Of a stretch of 64,000 bases of DNA, positions 44,293 to 57,739 are shown piece by piece. The first letter of the stretch is position 1. The number at the start of each line of letters is the position of its first letter. A program made the position numbers and the translations under genes. The notes under the pieces were generated by a model. The model did no database searches. It was not told where the DNA came from and saw only the letters and a program-made list of their open reading frames with translations. Source of the stretch: Euphorbia lathyris (taxonomy: Eukaryota; Streptophyta; Magnoliopsida; Malpighiales; Euphorbiaceae). The stretch lies in contig NC_088916.1 in the NCBI RefSeq assembly GCF_963576675.1, forward strand, positions 8,757,001 through 8,821,000, read 5' to 3'.

Positions 44293-45478
44293 TAAAAAGA
44301 AGCAGCATAGGTAAAGGCAGCAGATCGTTTTCAAGCTATGACCGATCGTAGATGTGAATTGCCACCTCGTAATCGTCGATTTATTTAGCATTAGAAGTTT
44401 TTATTATTATTTTAAAACATTTTGTATCGAATAGTAATTATGTACTAAAGTATATTTTTTTAATTAATGCTATTTTGTCTAAAAAATAATTTACATAGAG
44501 TTTTACCCCCTCCCTCAAATCCTGGCGGGAGAGACATGACTGATCAACATTTTTCATGTAAAAAGTACAAGGAAAATATTTTAGAATGTCTGTTTTCGTC
44601 GGTATTAAGGCAACCATTTATGGTAAATGGGGTGAAGTTTCTTTTATAATTGTGTTTCCTCATTTCTCCATAACATGTAAAATTAGAGAACTGAACGAAG
44701 AATACAATCAATCCAAATGTTATATCTATAATAACAAATTGAGCAATTACAGGAGTAATATCAAAAAATTGGTTCCTTCTTAATTTTATTTATGTAGTAG
44801 AAAATTATGTGTGATAAAAGAACAACCATAATAACAAAATTAGTCATGTTCCAATGTATTTAAAAAAAGGATTAGAAGCTGGTGTCAGCTTAATCACTCT
44901 TTCTTGTTGCTGTTTGTTTAAATTCCCATCTAGGCCAACAGATGCTTTTGGAGAGCATGGTTCTGCCAAGAAGAATCAGACAATGCTATCTGATTCTATT
45001 CCACTGTAGCCAAATGACAAATAGCAATATTGTAATAAACAAATTTCCTTGTCTCATAACAAAATGTAGAGATTCAGACAACCCTATCTAGAGAAACAAA
45101 CATCTAGGGAAGCATATAATTCACAAGACTGTTCCAATGTTTATAATTTTCACATCTAGGGAATTGGAAACTGAACATAACCGGGTGAAAGCTTGTGCAT
45201 ATGATGACTAGAACATATTCATTTTCTAAAAAACCATTTCTAGCTTCACTTGTATACCAATGAATGCTACCAAATAAATGTCTTTCATCATCTATCTAAA
45301 TTAACTTAATTACCAAAATAAGTCCATTACCAAAATAAACATCATAATTGATAAACATCATCATTCTTCTACCTTGACTGTTTACTTTCTTAACCTTGTA
45401 TTTATGCGACTAAAACGCAACAGTTTATACCTTTTTAAAGGTAAATTTGGGAAGACACTTGCTCTTCTGTGTTGCACC

Positions 45479-46351
45479 TCAGTTTCGAACTTGACCAAGT
45501 TGCCAAACTTTGAAGCAATGGCAGTACATAGCAGTATCATCTACATAGTACCTAGTCTTGCTTGGTTTTTGTCCAACACTCCATAGAAAGATCTCAGGAG
45601 CTGACGAATGTAACAAACTCGAAGCTGTTTTGGATATGCTTTTCAGCATGTCTTCATCGGATTTGTCATTCCCAATGCACATCACAAAATCTGGGGATTT
45701 TTCATCAGTGATCATTGCAGAAAGTATTTTCTCTCCTACAAGCCCTTTAATGACTCCTTACATATTAATTGGTTAAGTAAGACTCAAGGACGGATAGAAA
45801 AAAAGAAAACCATGTACACAACTGATATCATACTGTGTCTTCTGCTGCAAATGTTGTTCCACAGCCAACAACTTGAGACCAATGCCATTGCAAATGTCTA
45901 TGTCATCAACTCCAACAATAAATGTTGTTTAACGAAGAAGAAGATGAGTACACAGACTGTATAATATATTTTGATTTGGCAGAAGAATGTCTGGATTATA
46001 TGAATTTGCCTTCAAAAAAGTTTGGATTGTTCAACTGTGATGAATTTACAAGGAGTCTATATAGCAATTAAAGGGAAAAAACTCAGTTATGGGTACTCGA
46101 AGACCACTTTGGATTGAAAAGATTATGGAACAAAATTTCATGTTTTGATTTTATTTCCCCTCTTATCCCTCTCTTCTTCAGCTTTACATCGAATGGAGAA
46201 ACTTTGGTTCAGACAGGGAATGATCGACTTGGCATATACGACACAAAAGATGGTAGCCAAACTTTTTAAGGCAAATTCATATAGTCCAGATTGCACCCGC
46301 ATACTTATTGTCCCAACAAAAAAGGTCGGGTTGATCATCATTTCCAATTGA
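45479..46351 (-). pseudogene. Class II trehalose-6-phosphate synthase pseudogene fragments (copy 2)
   Basis: Same three fragments as at 6353-7225. The open C-terminal piece (45715-45479) encodes the same CIGNDKSDEDM and GQKPSKTRYY motifs without amino-acid change. The decay therefore happened before the large duplication and little has changed since. Confidence 0.8.
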
Positions 46352-46899
46352 TTTCAACATAGTATAGTAATACATTTTATTTGTACCTCTAAACAGCCAT
46401 GCCACACCCCATAGCATGTCATCCTACAATATCAATCAAACTAGTCACATTTCAAAACATGGTTAACAATTTTTCACATTTGCATAAAATTGAACAAAGA
46501 AAATTGAACTACCAACCTCTGGGCATTGACTAGCTATGCAAATATCTTCGGTATAAAAAAAGTATCAAGATCATAAGTGAAATAAACTTCTTTTCTTCCT
46601 ATCCTGAGCAGATTGTAAACAGGAAAAAAGGTAAGCAATTACCTCCAATATCTCTTTATTTGGTATCATGAAGATAATTTTGTACGGGTTCATGACTATC
46701 TGTTGATGATCCTTCTACCAACATAAGAAGGCAAAGGAAATATGGCTATGCAAAACGTAGTCGTGTGTCCGTTTGTAAGCCTAAACGCAATCACATCCCA
46801 TTAACAGATATACTCTTTTTGTTTTCTTTTTGTATGCTTATGTAGGTGTATTTGTATTGTGTCAGATCTTCAATTGGTAATTTGGTAGGAGTAACATAG

Positions 46900-48346
46900 T
46901 GTTAAGCCCAAAATATACCTAAAATATCATCAATGATTACATCAATATTGCTACGAATTTATGCTATTTATAACTGTTTAGAAAGCTTTTACTCTCGAAT
47001 ATGTTTCTTTCTTGTAGGGTACATAAATATTTGGTAAAATCCAAATAGGAACGAAAAGAGCTCAAAAACAGAAGAAAAACCCTACAAAAGGAGGACGACA
47101 GAAATTAAAAACGCCAAGTCGAGGACGAGAACAAAAGCCGAAGAAGTGAAAAACGTTCCGTGCCGCGACCGCGGCCCCCAAATTCTCGGTCGCAACAAGC
47201 GTTCTTCAGCTTCTCCTTCCCTTCGTTCGAAGACCAATTGATGCTCCCCCATTCTCGGTACGAGCAGGAGTCTGTAGAAGCCTAATTGCACACTTTCGTT
47301 TTCGATGAAACGCGATTGTTCGGGTGGATAAAGACGTCCTTTCACAACGGATACGATTCACAACGGACGCGACACTTCAATCAAGACTCTTCAACATCTA
47401 TAAATAAAGAGTTGATGGAGAGTTGAAGATATGTAGAAGAAAGAGATTAGTATAGAATTTATGGAGAAATTCCGAGTCAAGTGATTCAGAAGTTAGATTT
47501 CGATTGTGTAAAAAGCAATATGCTGTACACACATTGTTTATTCAATAATAACAAGTTCAGTAGCGTTTAGACATTGTTCCAATTTAGTTTTCATTTTGGT
47601 AGTAGACCGACCAAGTCTCTATTACGAAGATTCAACGAGAAGATTGAGTAGAGGATCCGCCCCTGAGCCTGACAAACTCTAACGAAACCCAAGGAAAGGA
47701 TTGACAACCCGTTCACTTGCAAGTCGTCGAATGTTTCCATGCTTCATGTTCTCTGTAAACTTGTATCAATTTATATTTCATCTAATAAATTCCGTTCTAT
47801 TCGATAGATTTTTATGCAGCACTTTGGTAAAGGATCCGAAGTGGATGCTGGTGTTTTCATTAAAACGTATTTAATTCAAAATCTTTACAAGGAAACTTTG
47901 TTGAACACTTAGGCAAATTATTATTTCGAAAGAGTTTTAATTTGATTAAGGGCAATTATCCCGGATAGGGTTTTGTCATGTTCAAAGCCTAATAATTAGA
48001 GGTTCCGTCATTTATTTCATCTTTATAATTCATACAAAGTTTAAAGTTGTTTTCTTTGCTTAATGCAAACAAATACATTTGTTTACTTTTCTAAAAAGTA
48101 CTAAACATTCTTGTCTTGCAAATTCATTCTTAAATCAGAATATTTTCTAACATTTTCATATTCTAATCTAATTCTCATTCTAGCAATTTCAAAACCAAAA
48201 CCGATTAAACGATTTTACATATTATAAACCTTAAAAGTAAATTTAACCGATTATAAATAAGTTTTGTTTGAAAAAACGTTCCCTGTGGGATCGATATCTT
48301 TTATTACTACAAACGTATACCGTGCACTTGCGGAAACCGCTCAACA
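46900..48346 (+). repeat. Athila 5' LTR (copy 2)
   Basis: 1447 bp. It differs from the 5' LTR of copy 1 by a 5-bp deletion near 47093 and a few substitutions, but shares with it the absence of the second TTCTCGGT module. Its TATAAATA box is at 47399-47406. Confidence 0.95.
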
Positions 48347-48352
48347 AGTTTT

Positions 48353-48370
48353 TGGCGCCGTTGCCAGGGA
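48353..48370 (+). other. Primer-binding site, tRNA-Asp type (copy 2)
   Basis: Identical to the site at 9232-9249, 6 bp after the LTR end. Confidence 0.9.
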
Positions 48371-48536
48371 ACGCCAAAATTTTTGATAAAATTTTAAATT
48401 TTTCGTGTTTTATTTCGAATCTAGGTTTATTCATACTTATTTTAATTTTTTTAATTTAATAATTTTCAATTACTAATATATTTATTCTTCAAATTCTGTT
48501 TTGTCGTAGTTTCGGTTCGTGCAAGATTTCAAGTTC

Positions 48537-51500
48537 ATGCGCAGTTCTCGTAGTTCAGGCATACCACCAAAACCACTAGACCCAGAAATTGAAAGGACAC
48601 TTAAGAAGAACAAAAACAACAACAAAAACAAAAACAAACACAAGAACAAAAACAAAACCCCAGTAAAGACAAATACCGAATCTGGTAAAATGGCAGACCC
48701 ACCAACACTTATGGATTACGCTAGGCCAGGTGTGGCCGGTGTGACCAATAGTATCGTTAGACCCAGAATCACCGCAAACCAATTTGAAATTAAGCCTGCG
48801 TTGCTTAATATGTTGCAAAATAATGTAACATTTTATGGGTTAACTAACGAAAATCCTAACACCCATTTAAGAAATTTCCTTGAAATTTGTGACACTTTTA
48901 AAATCCCAGATGTGACTGCAGAAGCAATCAAACTTCGCCTTTTTCCTTTCACTTTGAAGGATAGGGCTAAAGAATGGTTAACTTCTATGTCAGCCGCAAC
49001 TTTTGCCACTTGGGAACAATTAGTCCAAGCGTTTTTATCAAAAAAATTTCCTTTAGCAAAAACCGCAAGAGTCATTAAAGAGTTAACATCTTTTTCTCAA
49101 AATGATAATGAAACTCTTTATGAGGCTTGGGAACGTTTTAAAGAACTTCAACGTTTATGCCCACACCACCAATTGCCCGCTGAACTTTTAATGCAAACAT
49201 TTTATAATGGACTAAATCCTACAACTAGAGGTTCATTGGACGCTATGTCTGGAGGGTTATTCATGAAGAAAACATCTGCCCAAGCAAGAGAACTTTTGGA
49301 GGAAATGGCAATCAACAGTTGTATGTGGCCCGCGGAACGTGGACACGTACCAATAGTGAAACCATCATCCTCAGCAACATCATCAGTTAAAGGTATAGTG
49401 AATCTTGATCCAGTAGCGATGTTGCAAGCCCAATTTTCTGCCTTATCGCACAAAATTGATAGGTTTATGGCACCGTGTGATCCTAATGGTAACCCAATCC
49501 AAACAGATGTGGACTACGAAGGTATGAGTGAAATTGAACAGGTAAATTTTGTCCAAGGGCAAAACCAAAACAATAACCCTTATTCCAATACATATAATCC
49601 TGGATGGAGAAATCATCCTAACTTTAACTGGAGAGATAATAATAATAATACTAATGCTAATCAAAATCGTACTGCTAATTATCAAAATCAATCAAGAGAT
49701 ACGATTAGCACTTTATCTTCTAAAATCGACAAATTTATTGATGCTATGAGCGGAAAAATAAGTAATCACGACGATGGTTTTAAACGGATCGAGAATAAAT
49801 TCGATCAGCTTATTAAAAACAAATCATCTAGCATCCATAATTTGGAGATTCAAATTGGACAACTCGCTAAATCAATTCCATCCCGCAAAGAGGGAAGTCT
49901 TCCAAGCCATACGAAAGAAAATCCGAAAGAGCATGTTAAGGCTATCACTCTTCGTTCAGGGAAAAATTACTTAGGCCCGGAAATGCCCGGAAATTCGACC
50001 TTACCTGGAACTGATTTACCAAAGCCCAAAGAAGATACTTTAAAACAAAAAGATGCACCAATTGACTCTAGTACAAAAACTTTTGTAGCCAAATCACCTT
50101 TTCCACACAAAGTCCGCAATAAGGACTATGATAAACAACTTTTAACATTTTTAGATAAACTTAAAAATTTGCATATTAATTTGACGTTTATGGATGCGAT
50201 TACGCAAATTCCCAATTATGGTAAATTCCTCAAAGATTTAATTTCAAAGAAAATCAGTTGGGAAGGAATTTCATCCATTTCACTAACTGAAGATTGCAGT
50301 TCGATTGTGTCAAGCAATTTGCCCACTAAACTCAAAGATCCCGAATGTTTTACCATTCCGTGTAAATTGGGAGATATTGAATTTCCCAGTTGTCTCTGTG
50401 ATTTAGGAGCAAGCATTAACTTGATGCCATTATCTATTTTTAATAAGTTAGGCTTAGAAGAAGATATCAAACGTACCAATATGGTTTTGCAATTAGCGGA
50501 TCAAACCACTAAAAGACCATACGGTATAATCGAGGATGTTTTAGTTAAAGTTGACAAATTTATTTTTCCTACCGATTTCGTTATTTTAGATTTTGCTTAT
50601 GATGTTAATTGTCCGCTAATCTTTGGTAGACCGTTCATGAACACGGGACGTGCTCTAGTTGATGTGTCGAAAGGGAAAGTAGTTTTAAGAATAGGAGATG
50701 ATAAGATTGAGTTTGATATGAATCAAGCGATGAAATATCCTATGGAGGATTTCGCTTGTATGAAACTTGATTTAATTGAAGAATGTGTAAATGACATTGT
50801 TCAAAAAGAAGAAATAATAGAACCTATAATGAGTGAGGAACTAGAAGATAAGGACCCAGAACCTTTGATTCATGAAGATGGACCAGTTCCGCCTTCAATT
50901 ATAGTTCCACCTAAATTAGAACTTAAAGAATTACCAAGTCATTTGAGGTATGCTTTCTTAGGCGAAGGCGATTCTCTACCTATAATTATCTCTAACAAAT
51001 TAACACAAGTTCAAGAAGAGAAATTGAAAGAAGTTGTTAGAAATAGGATAGGAAGTATGGGTTGGCAAATTTCAGACTTAAAAGGTATTAATCCGAGTAT
51101 CGTAATGCACAGAATTCACTTAGAAGAAGATAAGCCACCTAAAGCGGATAGGCAAAGACGCCTAAATCCCAATATGAAGGAAGTAGTCAAAAATGAGATT
51201 ACTAAACTTCTGGACAATGGAATCATCTACCCTATCTCGGATAGTGAATGGGTTAGTCCAATCCATTGCGTACCTAAAAAGGGAGGCATAACTGTTGTAA
51301 GGAATGAAGAAGGTGAATTAATACCTACACGAACCACCACTGGTTGGAGGGTTTGTATAGATTATAGAAATCTAAATAAAGCAACTAGGAAAGATCATTT
51401 TCCTCTTCCTTTCATTGATCAAATGATCGAAAGGATAGCTGGTCACGCTTTCTACTGTTTTCTAGATGGTTACTCCGGATTCTTTCAAATATACATTTAC

Positions 51501-53813
51501 CCGGATGACCAAGATAAAACAACCTTCACATGTCCTTACGGAACATTTGCATATAGGAGAATGCCCTTTGGTCTATGTAACGCACCTGCAACATTTCAAC
51601 GTTGTATGACTGCGATTTTTAATGATTTCATTGAAGATATCATAGAAGTTTTTATGGACGATTTTTCAGTTTATGGAGATTCTTTTGATTCGTGCCTAAA
51701 AAACTTGGATAAAGTTCTGTGTAGGTGTGAAGAAACAAATTTGGTATTAAACTAGGAAAAATGTCATTTCATGGTTGATGAAGGAATTATTTTAGGTCAC
51801 AAAATATCTGAAAAAGGATTAGAAGTGGATAGAGCAAAAACTTCAGTAATAGAAAAATTACCCCCTCCAACTACTGTTAAGGGAGTAAGATCATTTTTAG
51901 GACATGCCGGTTTTTACATAAGATTTATTAAGAATTTTTCTGTAATTTCCAAACCACTCACTAATCTACTCATTAAATATTCCACCTTTGATTTTAATGA
52001 AGATTGCGTTAAAGCTTTCGAAACATTAAAAACAGCTTTAGTCAGTGCACCTATTATTGCTAAACCCGATTGGGATTTACCATTTGAAATTATGTGTGAT
52101 GCAAGTGATTTAGCTGTCGGATGTGTTTTAGGTCAAAGGAAGGATAAGAAACTTCATGTCATTTATTATGCAAGTCACACACTGTCCGGTGCACAATTAA
52201 ACTACACCACAACTGAGAAAGAAATGTTAGCTGTAGTTTTTGCATGTGATAAGTTTAGGTCATACTTGTTAGGTTCGAAAGTTATTATTTATACTAATCA
52301 TGCAGCATTAAGATATTTATTTGCTAAAAAGGATGCAAAACCGCGTCTAATTAGATGGGTTTTATTACAAGAATTTGATATAGAAATAAAAGACAAAAAG
52401 GGAGTAGAAAACCTTGTCGTCGATCATCTATCGAGACTTGAAGATGAGAACGGTCCTATAGGTGAAACTAACGGTATACGAGATGATTTCCCTGATGAAC
52501 ATCTCTATCAAATGAAAAGCGTCATGTCACCATGGTATGCAGATATTGCTAATTATCTTGCAGCCAATATTGTTCCAGAAGGATTAAATTTCCAACAAAA
52601 GAAGAAATTTTTCTTCAACATTAAACAGTATTTTTGGGAAGATCCTTTTTTGTTCAAGACTTGTGGTGACGGGATAATTAGGAGATGCGTTGGTGAAAAT
52701 GAATATGAATCCATAATGTCGAAATGCCATTCTAGCTCTTATGGAGGACATAATGGAGCTAACAAGATAGCAGCTAGAATATTTGAATGTGGTTTCTTTT
52801 GGCCTACGATGTTTAAAGACGTCCGTTCATTTATTACTCGATGTGATAAGTGCCAAAGAACATGAAATCTAGGAAGGAAAGATGAGATGCCCCTCACAAC
52901 CATATTAGAAGTTGAAGTCTTCGATATGTGGGGAATAGATTTCATGGGACCTTTTCCCCCTTCTTTCGGTAAAACTTACATATTAGTTGCCGTTGATTAT
53001 GTTTCAAAGTGGGTTGAAGCAATTGCAACCCAGACGAACGATTCTAAAGTTGTCGTTAATTTTCTTGACGATATATTTTGTAGATTTGGTTGTCCAAGAG
53101 TCATCGTTAGTGATGGCGGTACTCATTTTATAAACCGAAGTTTTGAAACGCTTATGAAAAAATATGGAGTACGCCACCGCATGTCTATGCCATACCATCC
53201 TCAGTCAAATGGTCAGGCGGAGATATCAAATAGAGAACTCAAATGGATTCTAGAGAAAACAGTTTCATCCTCAAGAAAAGATTGGTCTTGTAAACTAAAT
53301 AATGCGTTATGGGCATACCGTACTGCATTTAAAACACCAATAGGAATGACTCCATACCGCTTAGTGTATGGGAAGGCATGTCATTTGCCAGTCGAATTAG
53401 AACATAAAGCCTATTGGGCTATTAGGGAACTTAACTTTGATTTACGACAAGCAGGTAAGAAACGTTTGCTCGATTTAAATGAGTTAGATGAGTTGCGCCA
53501 TCTATCTTACGAAAATGCAAAGATTTATAAAGAAAAAGTGAAAAAATGGCACGATGCCAAAATTAAAGTCAAACACTTTAATGTTGGGGATAAAGTGCTG
53601 TTATTTAATTCACGACTTCGTTTATTTCCAAGAAAACTTAAGTCCAGATGGATAGGACCATATTTAGTCGTCAAAACATTCGATTATGGTTCTTTAGAAC
53701 TGGAAGGTCCTAACGGAGTTCGTTTTAAAGTTAATGGTAATCGATGTAAAATCTATTACGAAAATATTTCACAAATAGGAATTTCGTTCGTAACAAGATT
53801 ATCTGACGTATAA
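48537..53813 (+). pseudogene. Athila gag-pol polyprotein, disrupted (copy 2)
   Basis: Same domain order as copy 1 (gag, protease, RT, RNase H, integrase), starting at ATG 48537. Two stops are shared with copy 1: TAG 51753-51755 in RT and TGA 52863-52865 between the integrase zinc finger and core. Unlike copy 1, the integrase core and C terminus form one open frame (52887-53813) with the three acidic residues in [15 protein letters not shown] and [10 protein letters not shown]. RNase H has its own lesion: the catalytic Asp of YTDH is Asn (AAT, 52296-52298). The first frame differs from copy 1 at six residues, the second at three. Confidence 0.93.
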
Positions 53814-54518
53814 ATCACTCAGTTTTTCGATCACAGTTTATTTTGTTTTATTTCTTTTTATATTTTTGCTCATTTTCTTTTTATTTTATTTTATTTTATT
53901 TTTATTTTATTTTTTTTCATTTTATTTTTTTTCCAAATGCCATTTTTGTGATTAGATGACTTTATGTTATGATTTAAATGCATAAAATATGTTTATTTCA
54001 TGATTTTAGATTAGATTTTAGGAAATTAGAGTGAAATTGAAGTTTCAGGCAATTCTCTGCCGAGAATTTGGAATTCTCAGCCGAGAATCCTATTTTTCAG
54101 AGTTGTCCAAATAGGTTAGGTTTTTTCTGAAGTTACCGAGAATAATAAATTCTCTACCGTGAATCAGGAAAAGGGTCACGACGCCTGATTTCCGCAAGGA
54201 AATCAGCGTGTCGCGATCGAGAATTTGGAATTCTCGGTCGCGACACGCGTTTTTCCTGCACAATCAGGTCTGAATCATCCTAAACCTTTAGACGAACCCT
54301 TTGACAAACGAAACCTTAAGTTTTTTCATTTCCGAAAGGTGTAATTTTATACCTTTTCATGATTAAAACAACACCTCTTTTCATCTTAAAATCTCATAAA
54401 TTAGTCCTAGAAGATTCAAGTTCTGTTACAAATCTTTTCATCTTTGTCAGATTTCTGATTTCTTCAAACACCATTTTTCATTAAGTAACAGAAACCTTGT
54501 TTCTTTTAATTCTACACC
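53814..54518. other. Copy 2 spacer after pol
   Basis: Matches 14692-15396, with the (ATTTT)n tract and the long hairpin at 54206-54248. No ORF. Confidence 0.6.
54206..54248. repeat. 20-bp-stem hairpin in Athila 3' region (copy 2)
   Basis: Same 20-bp arms and TGG loop as at 15084-15126, unchanged between the copies. Confidence 0.9.
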
Positions 54519-55466
54519 ATGCCTACCAAATACAAACCTTCAAGGCACAATGCTGCCTCAAGTAACAAATGCCCAGACTTATCCAAACGATATGGGGCGC
54601 CTTTTCCTATCTTCAATCACGATGAAGGTAGGCGTTACTGGAATCTCCGTTACAAATTCTTCACTGGAATGTTGTATATGGATGAATTTCTTAACACCCA
54701 ACTTGACATTAGTGATGACATGAGCCGCTATATGGATCGCCTAGGGTGGACAAAATTCGCCAAAATGCGATTTCCAATAATAAGCGACTGGATACTCGAA
54801 TTCTTTTGTACCGTTCGTTTCACTAACAAACGACGGGTACGTCTCAGTTTTCGTCGAGATGGCGAAATCTTCACTTTCGGCTATCCCGAGTTGCATGCTT
54901 GGTTTGGTTTTCCCCCAAGGGATACAATCAAACGTCATCCTGGGAAAGACATGACATCCACGGATATTTGGAGAATGCTCACCGGTTTTTGGTGATTCAA
55001 TTCAAAACTCGCCTATAATCACTCCTTTCACCCCAACTCCATGTTGTATTTGCACAAATTCTTGTGTCACAGTTTATTCGGTCGCACATTTAGTTGTGTG
55101 TTCCGTGACATAGATCTTTATGTTCTTGGAGATATATTCCAGGGAAATGCAGTAGATTCTTTAAAGATTCTGATGGAGGGTCTTGTCGCCGCTTCTCGAT
55201 CCAAGGATAAAAAGATTGGGTTCGGCAATATAATATGTGGAAAAATTCTTAGTACCAAGGGTACCATTGATGTTCCCTGGAGTGATGATGAATTCTTCCC
55301 GACGATAGATTATGAATTTCTCGAGCACGAAGGACTTGTGAAACGTGTCTTTCGCGCAGGGCCTCACTTTCTGTCTGCACCGGAACGTGAAACTTTCGTG
55401 CAGTTTCAGATTGATCGTATTAAGGCTAGAAATATCCCGCTTGATAGGGATGAATATATAGAGTAG
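54519..55466 (+). pseudogene. Athila extra ORF A, one internal stop (copy 2)
   Basis: Identical in layout to copy 1, with the same TGA (54993-54995) and the same flanking motifs, so the stop predates the large duplication. One residue differs in the first part (KFFTGM here, KFFIGM in copy 1). With only one nonsense codon in 315, the frame was under constraint until recently. Confidence 0.8.
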
Positions 55467-56242
55467 TTTAGGTTTTTCATTTTATTTTGTATATATTTTT
55501 CTTATTTTTGTTATAATTTATTTGTTTGTTTTTAATTTTGTACATATATGATTCCATTAATAAATTCACTTTATTCAAATATTTCATCTTTGTTCATTTA
55601 TTTTCTAATAGTTGCAAATATTGGTTAAATGACAATAATTAAATGTTTAGATTAGTCTAATAAGATTTCTTATTTAAACGCATAAATCAATTTTCACAAA
55701 CTTAATTCATTTTAATACATTAGGTTTTTCCAATTCATTCAATTGATTAAATTCATGTATTTAATATATATTTATATGAACTTAATATGCACTTAATATG
55801 ATTCTTTTAACTTGTATGCATAAATAAGCATTTAAGTTTCATTAATTCTTCATTTACCATTTATTTCACTTTAATTCAATTTATTAAGGTTAAACCTTTA
55901 GTTTTCCTTGCAATTAATGTCATTTATTTTAGTTTTTAAGTGCAGGGACACTTTATATTAAGTTCAGGAACCATTCCATCAACAAAATTGCACAAACCAA
56001 GTCAATCGGCATCAAAATAGCCAGTTTTGACCAATTCTCTACCGAGAATTAATAATTCTCGGTATGAGCAGCAAAAAACGGACCGATTTCAGGGCGAAAA
56101 TTCCCTGAAAGTCGCGTGCCGCGGCCGCAGCTTTGCTATTCGCGGTCGCGACACGCGATTTATAGGCCTTTTGATTCCGATTTTTGACTCAATTTTTGCC
56201 TATTCCTATTCCTATTCTACCTATACATTTACCTAATCCCCC

Positions 56243-56250
56243 TATATAAA
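56243..56250 (+). promoter_or_regulatory. Putative internal promoter for extra ORF B (copy 2)
   Basis: TATATAAA with the same CT-rich leader as in copy 1, 230 bp ahead of ATG 56480. Confidence 0.5.
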
Positions 56251-56479
56251 CCTACCTCTTACACAAACCTCACATCACCTCTATTTTTACCCAATCCCTT
56301 ACTCCTAACTCTTCCCCATAAACCTACTTTCACTCTTCCCAATTTATTCATTACCATTTCTTACTCTTTTCCATTCAATCACTTCCAATTACAACCCCCA
56401 CACTCATCTTCAAACTTTGTTCTTTCTCTCAATTCCTTTTTCTTCTTCTTCTTCTTCTCAAACCCTAAACACCATTACC

Positions 56480-57739
56480 ATGGTAAGAACTAAGCGTGTT
56501 GGTAACAAGCCCGCTATTACGAAAGCTAATCACCTTCGGGTTCAATATGGAGCTTATTTCGACATCGCTTCGGAGGAGGAAGCCGCCCGTTTCAAACATT
56601 TTTCACAAGCCGATCGCCAATTTGTGGACATGCACTTCCTAGACTTCCATTCGGTAAGAGCATTGAATTTCTCTACTAGAATTGATGCTTTTATTGAGGC
56701 GTTGGGTTGGCAAGAATTCGTTAATATGCGTTTTCCGCGTATTAATGAATATGTGGTGGAATTTTTGGTCACTTTGACCATGAACAAGAAGAAAACCTCA
56801 ATCTCTTTTAGGAATAATGGTACCACTTACACCATTGATTATGAAGCAATGGGAAACATGTTTGGTTTCGCTACTTCTGATTTTTATGATAAGCCTAAGG
56901 ATTTTGATAATGATGCTGTTTGGAAAACTCTTTCGAACCAAGACTATTTTAATTCGAAAAACACCTCAAGCAAGTTGATTAAGGACAACTGTGTGTTCTT
57001 CTTTCACAAATTTTTGAGTTTCTCCTTGTTTGGGCGTGTTGAGAATTCAAAGATTCAGGTTTGGGATTTGTATGTTTTGGATAGTTTGTTTAAAGGCTTG
57101 CGGATTGATAGCATTGGTATGTTGTTTGATAATTTGTTCCGTGCTTCGAGGGCTACTACCATTCAGATCCCTCTTTGTAATTTTATCACCGCTATTGTGT
57201 TGGGAGCGCGGGGTGAATTGGCGGATTTTGACATCTCCACCTACCGTGGGTATGTTCCACTCTTGGACATCTCAGCTCTTGAACGGGCTCATTTATTGCT
57301 TCTGCAAGGTCCCCCCATCTTTATTTCGTATGCCTCCCGTATTGCCCACCTTCGTGGCACTATGAGTGGTGGCGCTTCAAGTTCTCAATTTGTAGGTACC
57401 GAAGGCGGCGGAGAGGCGGAAGGAGAGGAGGATGAACCCCAAGCTCAACCACAACCCCAAGCACCTCAAGCGGATGATTCGGTGGATTTGCGGAGGATTT
57501 TGAACCAAATCAATTCCAACAATCGTCAAATGAACTTAAGAATTGATGATTTGGTCGAAAACAACATGGTGATGAATGACAATCTCAATCTTTTGAGGCG
57601 TGAGCATAGATCGACTCGGCATCGGATGCTTTCCTTTTTCCGACGCCAAAATGTGGAGACTTCACCTACACCTCCAGATTCCCCGCCTCAAGCATATGTT
57701 GTTTTCTTTATTTTTATTTTTATTTTTATCTTGTTATAA
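56480..57739 (+). CDS. Athila extra ORF B, intact (ATHILA ORF-1-like)
   Basis: An uninterrupted frame of 419 residues from ACCATGG. The first 300 residues are homologous to ORF A and to the ATHILA ORF-1 / plant transposon protein families: LGWQEFVNMRFP, ISFRNNGTTYT, FFHKFLSFSLFGR, DLYVLDSLFKGL, and IPLCNFITAIVLGARGEL. Then come a Gly-rich acidic linker (GGGEAEGEEDEPQ), a Gln/Pro/Ala stretch, a helical segment (VDLRRILNQINSNNRQMNL) and a hydrophobic tail ending FIFIFIFILL. This is the only long intact Athila ORF in the window. It could be an accessory nuclear or structural protein; an envelope role is possible from position and tail but has no direct support. Confidence 0.85.
   Translation: MVRTKRVGNKPAITKANHLRVQYGAYFDIASEEEAARFKHFSQADRQFVDMHFLDFHSVRALNFSTRIDAFIEALGWQEFVNMRFPRINEYVVEFLVTLTMNKKKTSISFRNNGTTYTIDYEAMGNMFGFATSDFYDKPKDFDNDAVWKTLSNQDYFNSKNTSSKLIKDNCVFFFHKFLSFSLFGRVENSKIQVWDLYVLDSLFKGLRIDSIGMLFDNLFRASRATTIQIPLCNFITAIVLGARGELADFDISTYRGYVPLLDISALERAHLLLLQGPPIFISYASRIAHLRGTMSGGASSSQFVGTEGGGEAEGEEDEPQAQPQPQAPQADDSVDLRRILNQINSNNRQMNLRIDDLVENNMVMNDNLNLLRREHRSTRHRMLSFFRRQNVETSPTPPDSPPQAYVVFFIFIFIFILL

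Larger units (their letters stand above)
43168..46899. other. Copy 2 spacer between the CACTA-type and Athila elements
   Basis: Apart from the MITE (44108-44292) and the trehalose-phosphate synthase pseudogene (45479-46351), this is AT-rich DNA without credible genes, matching 4033-7773. One extra T near 44455 and a missing 10-bp stretch near 43463 are the main length differences. Confidence 0.6.
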
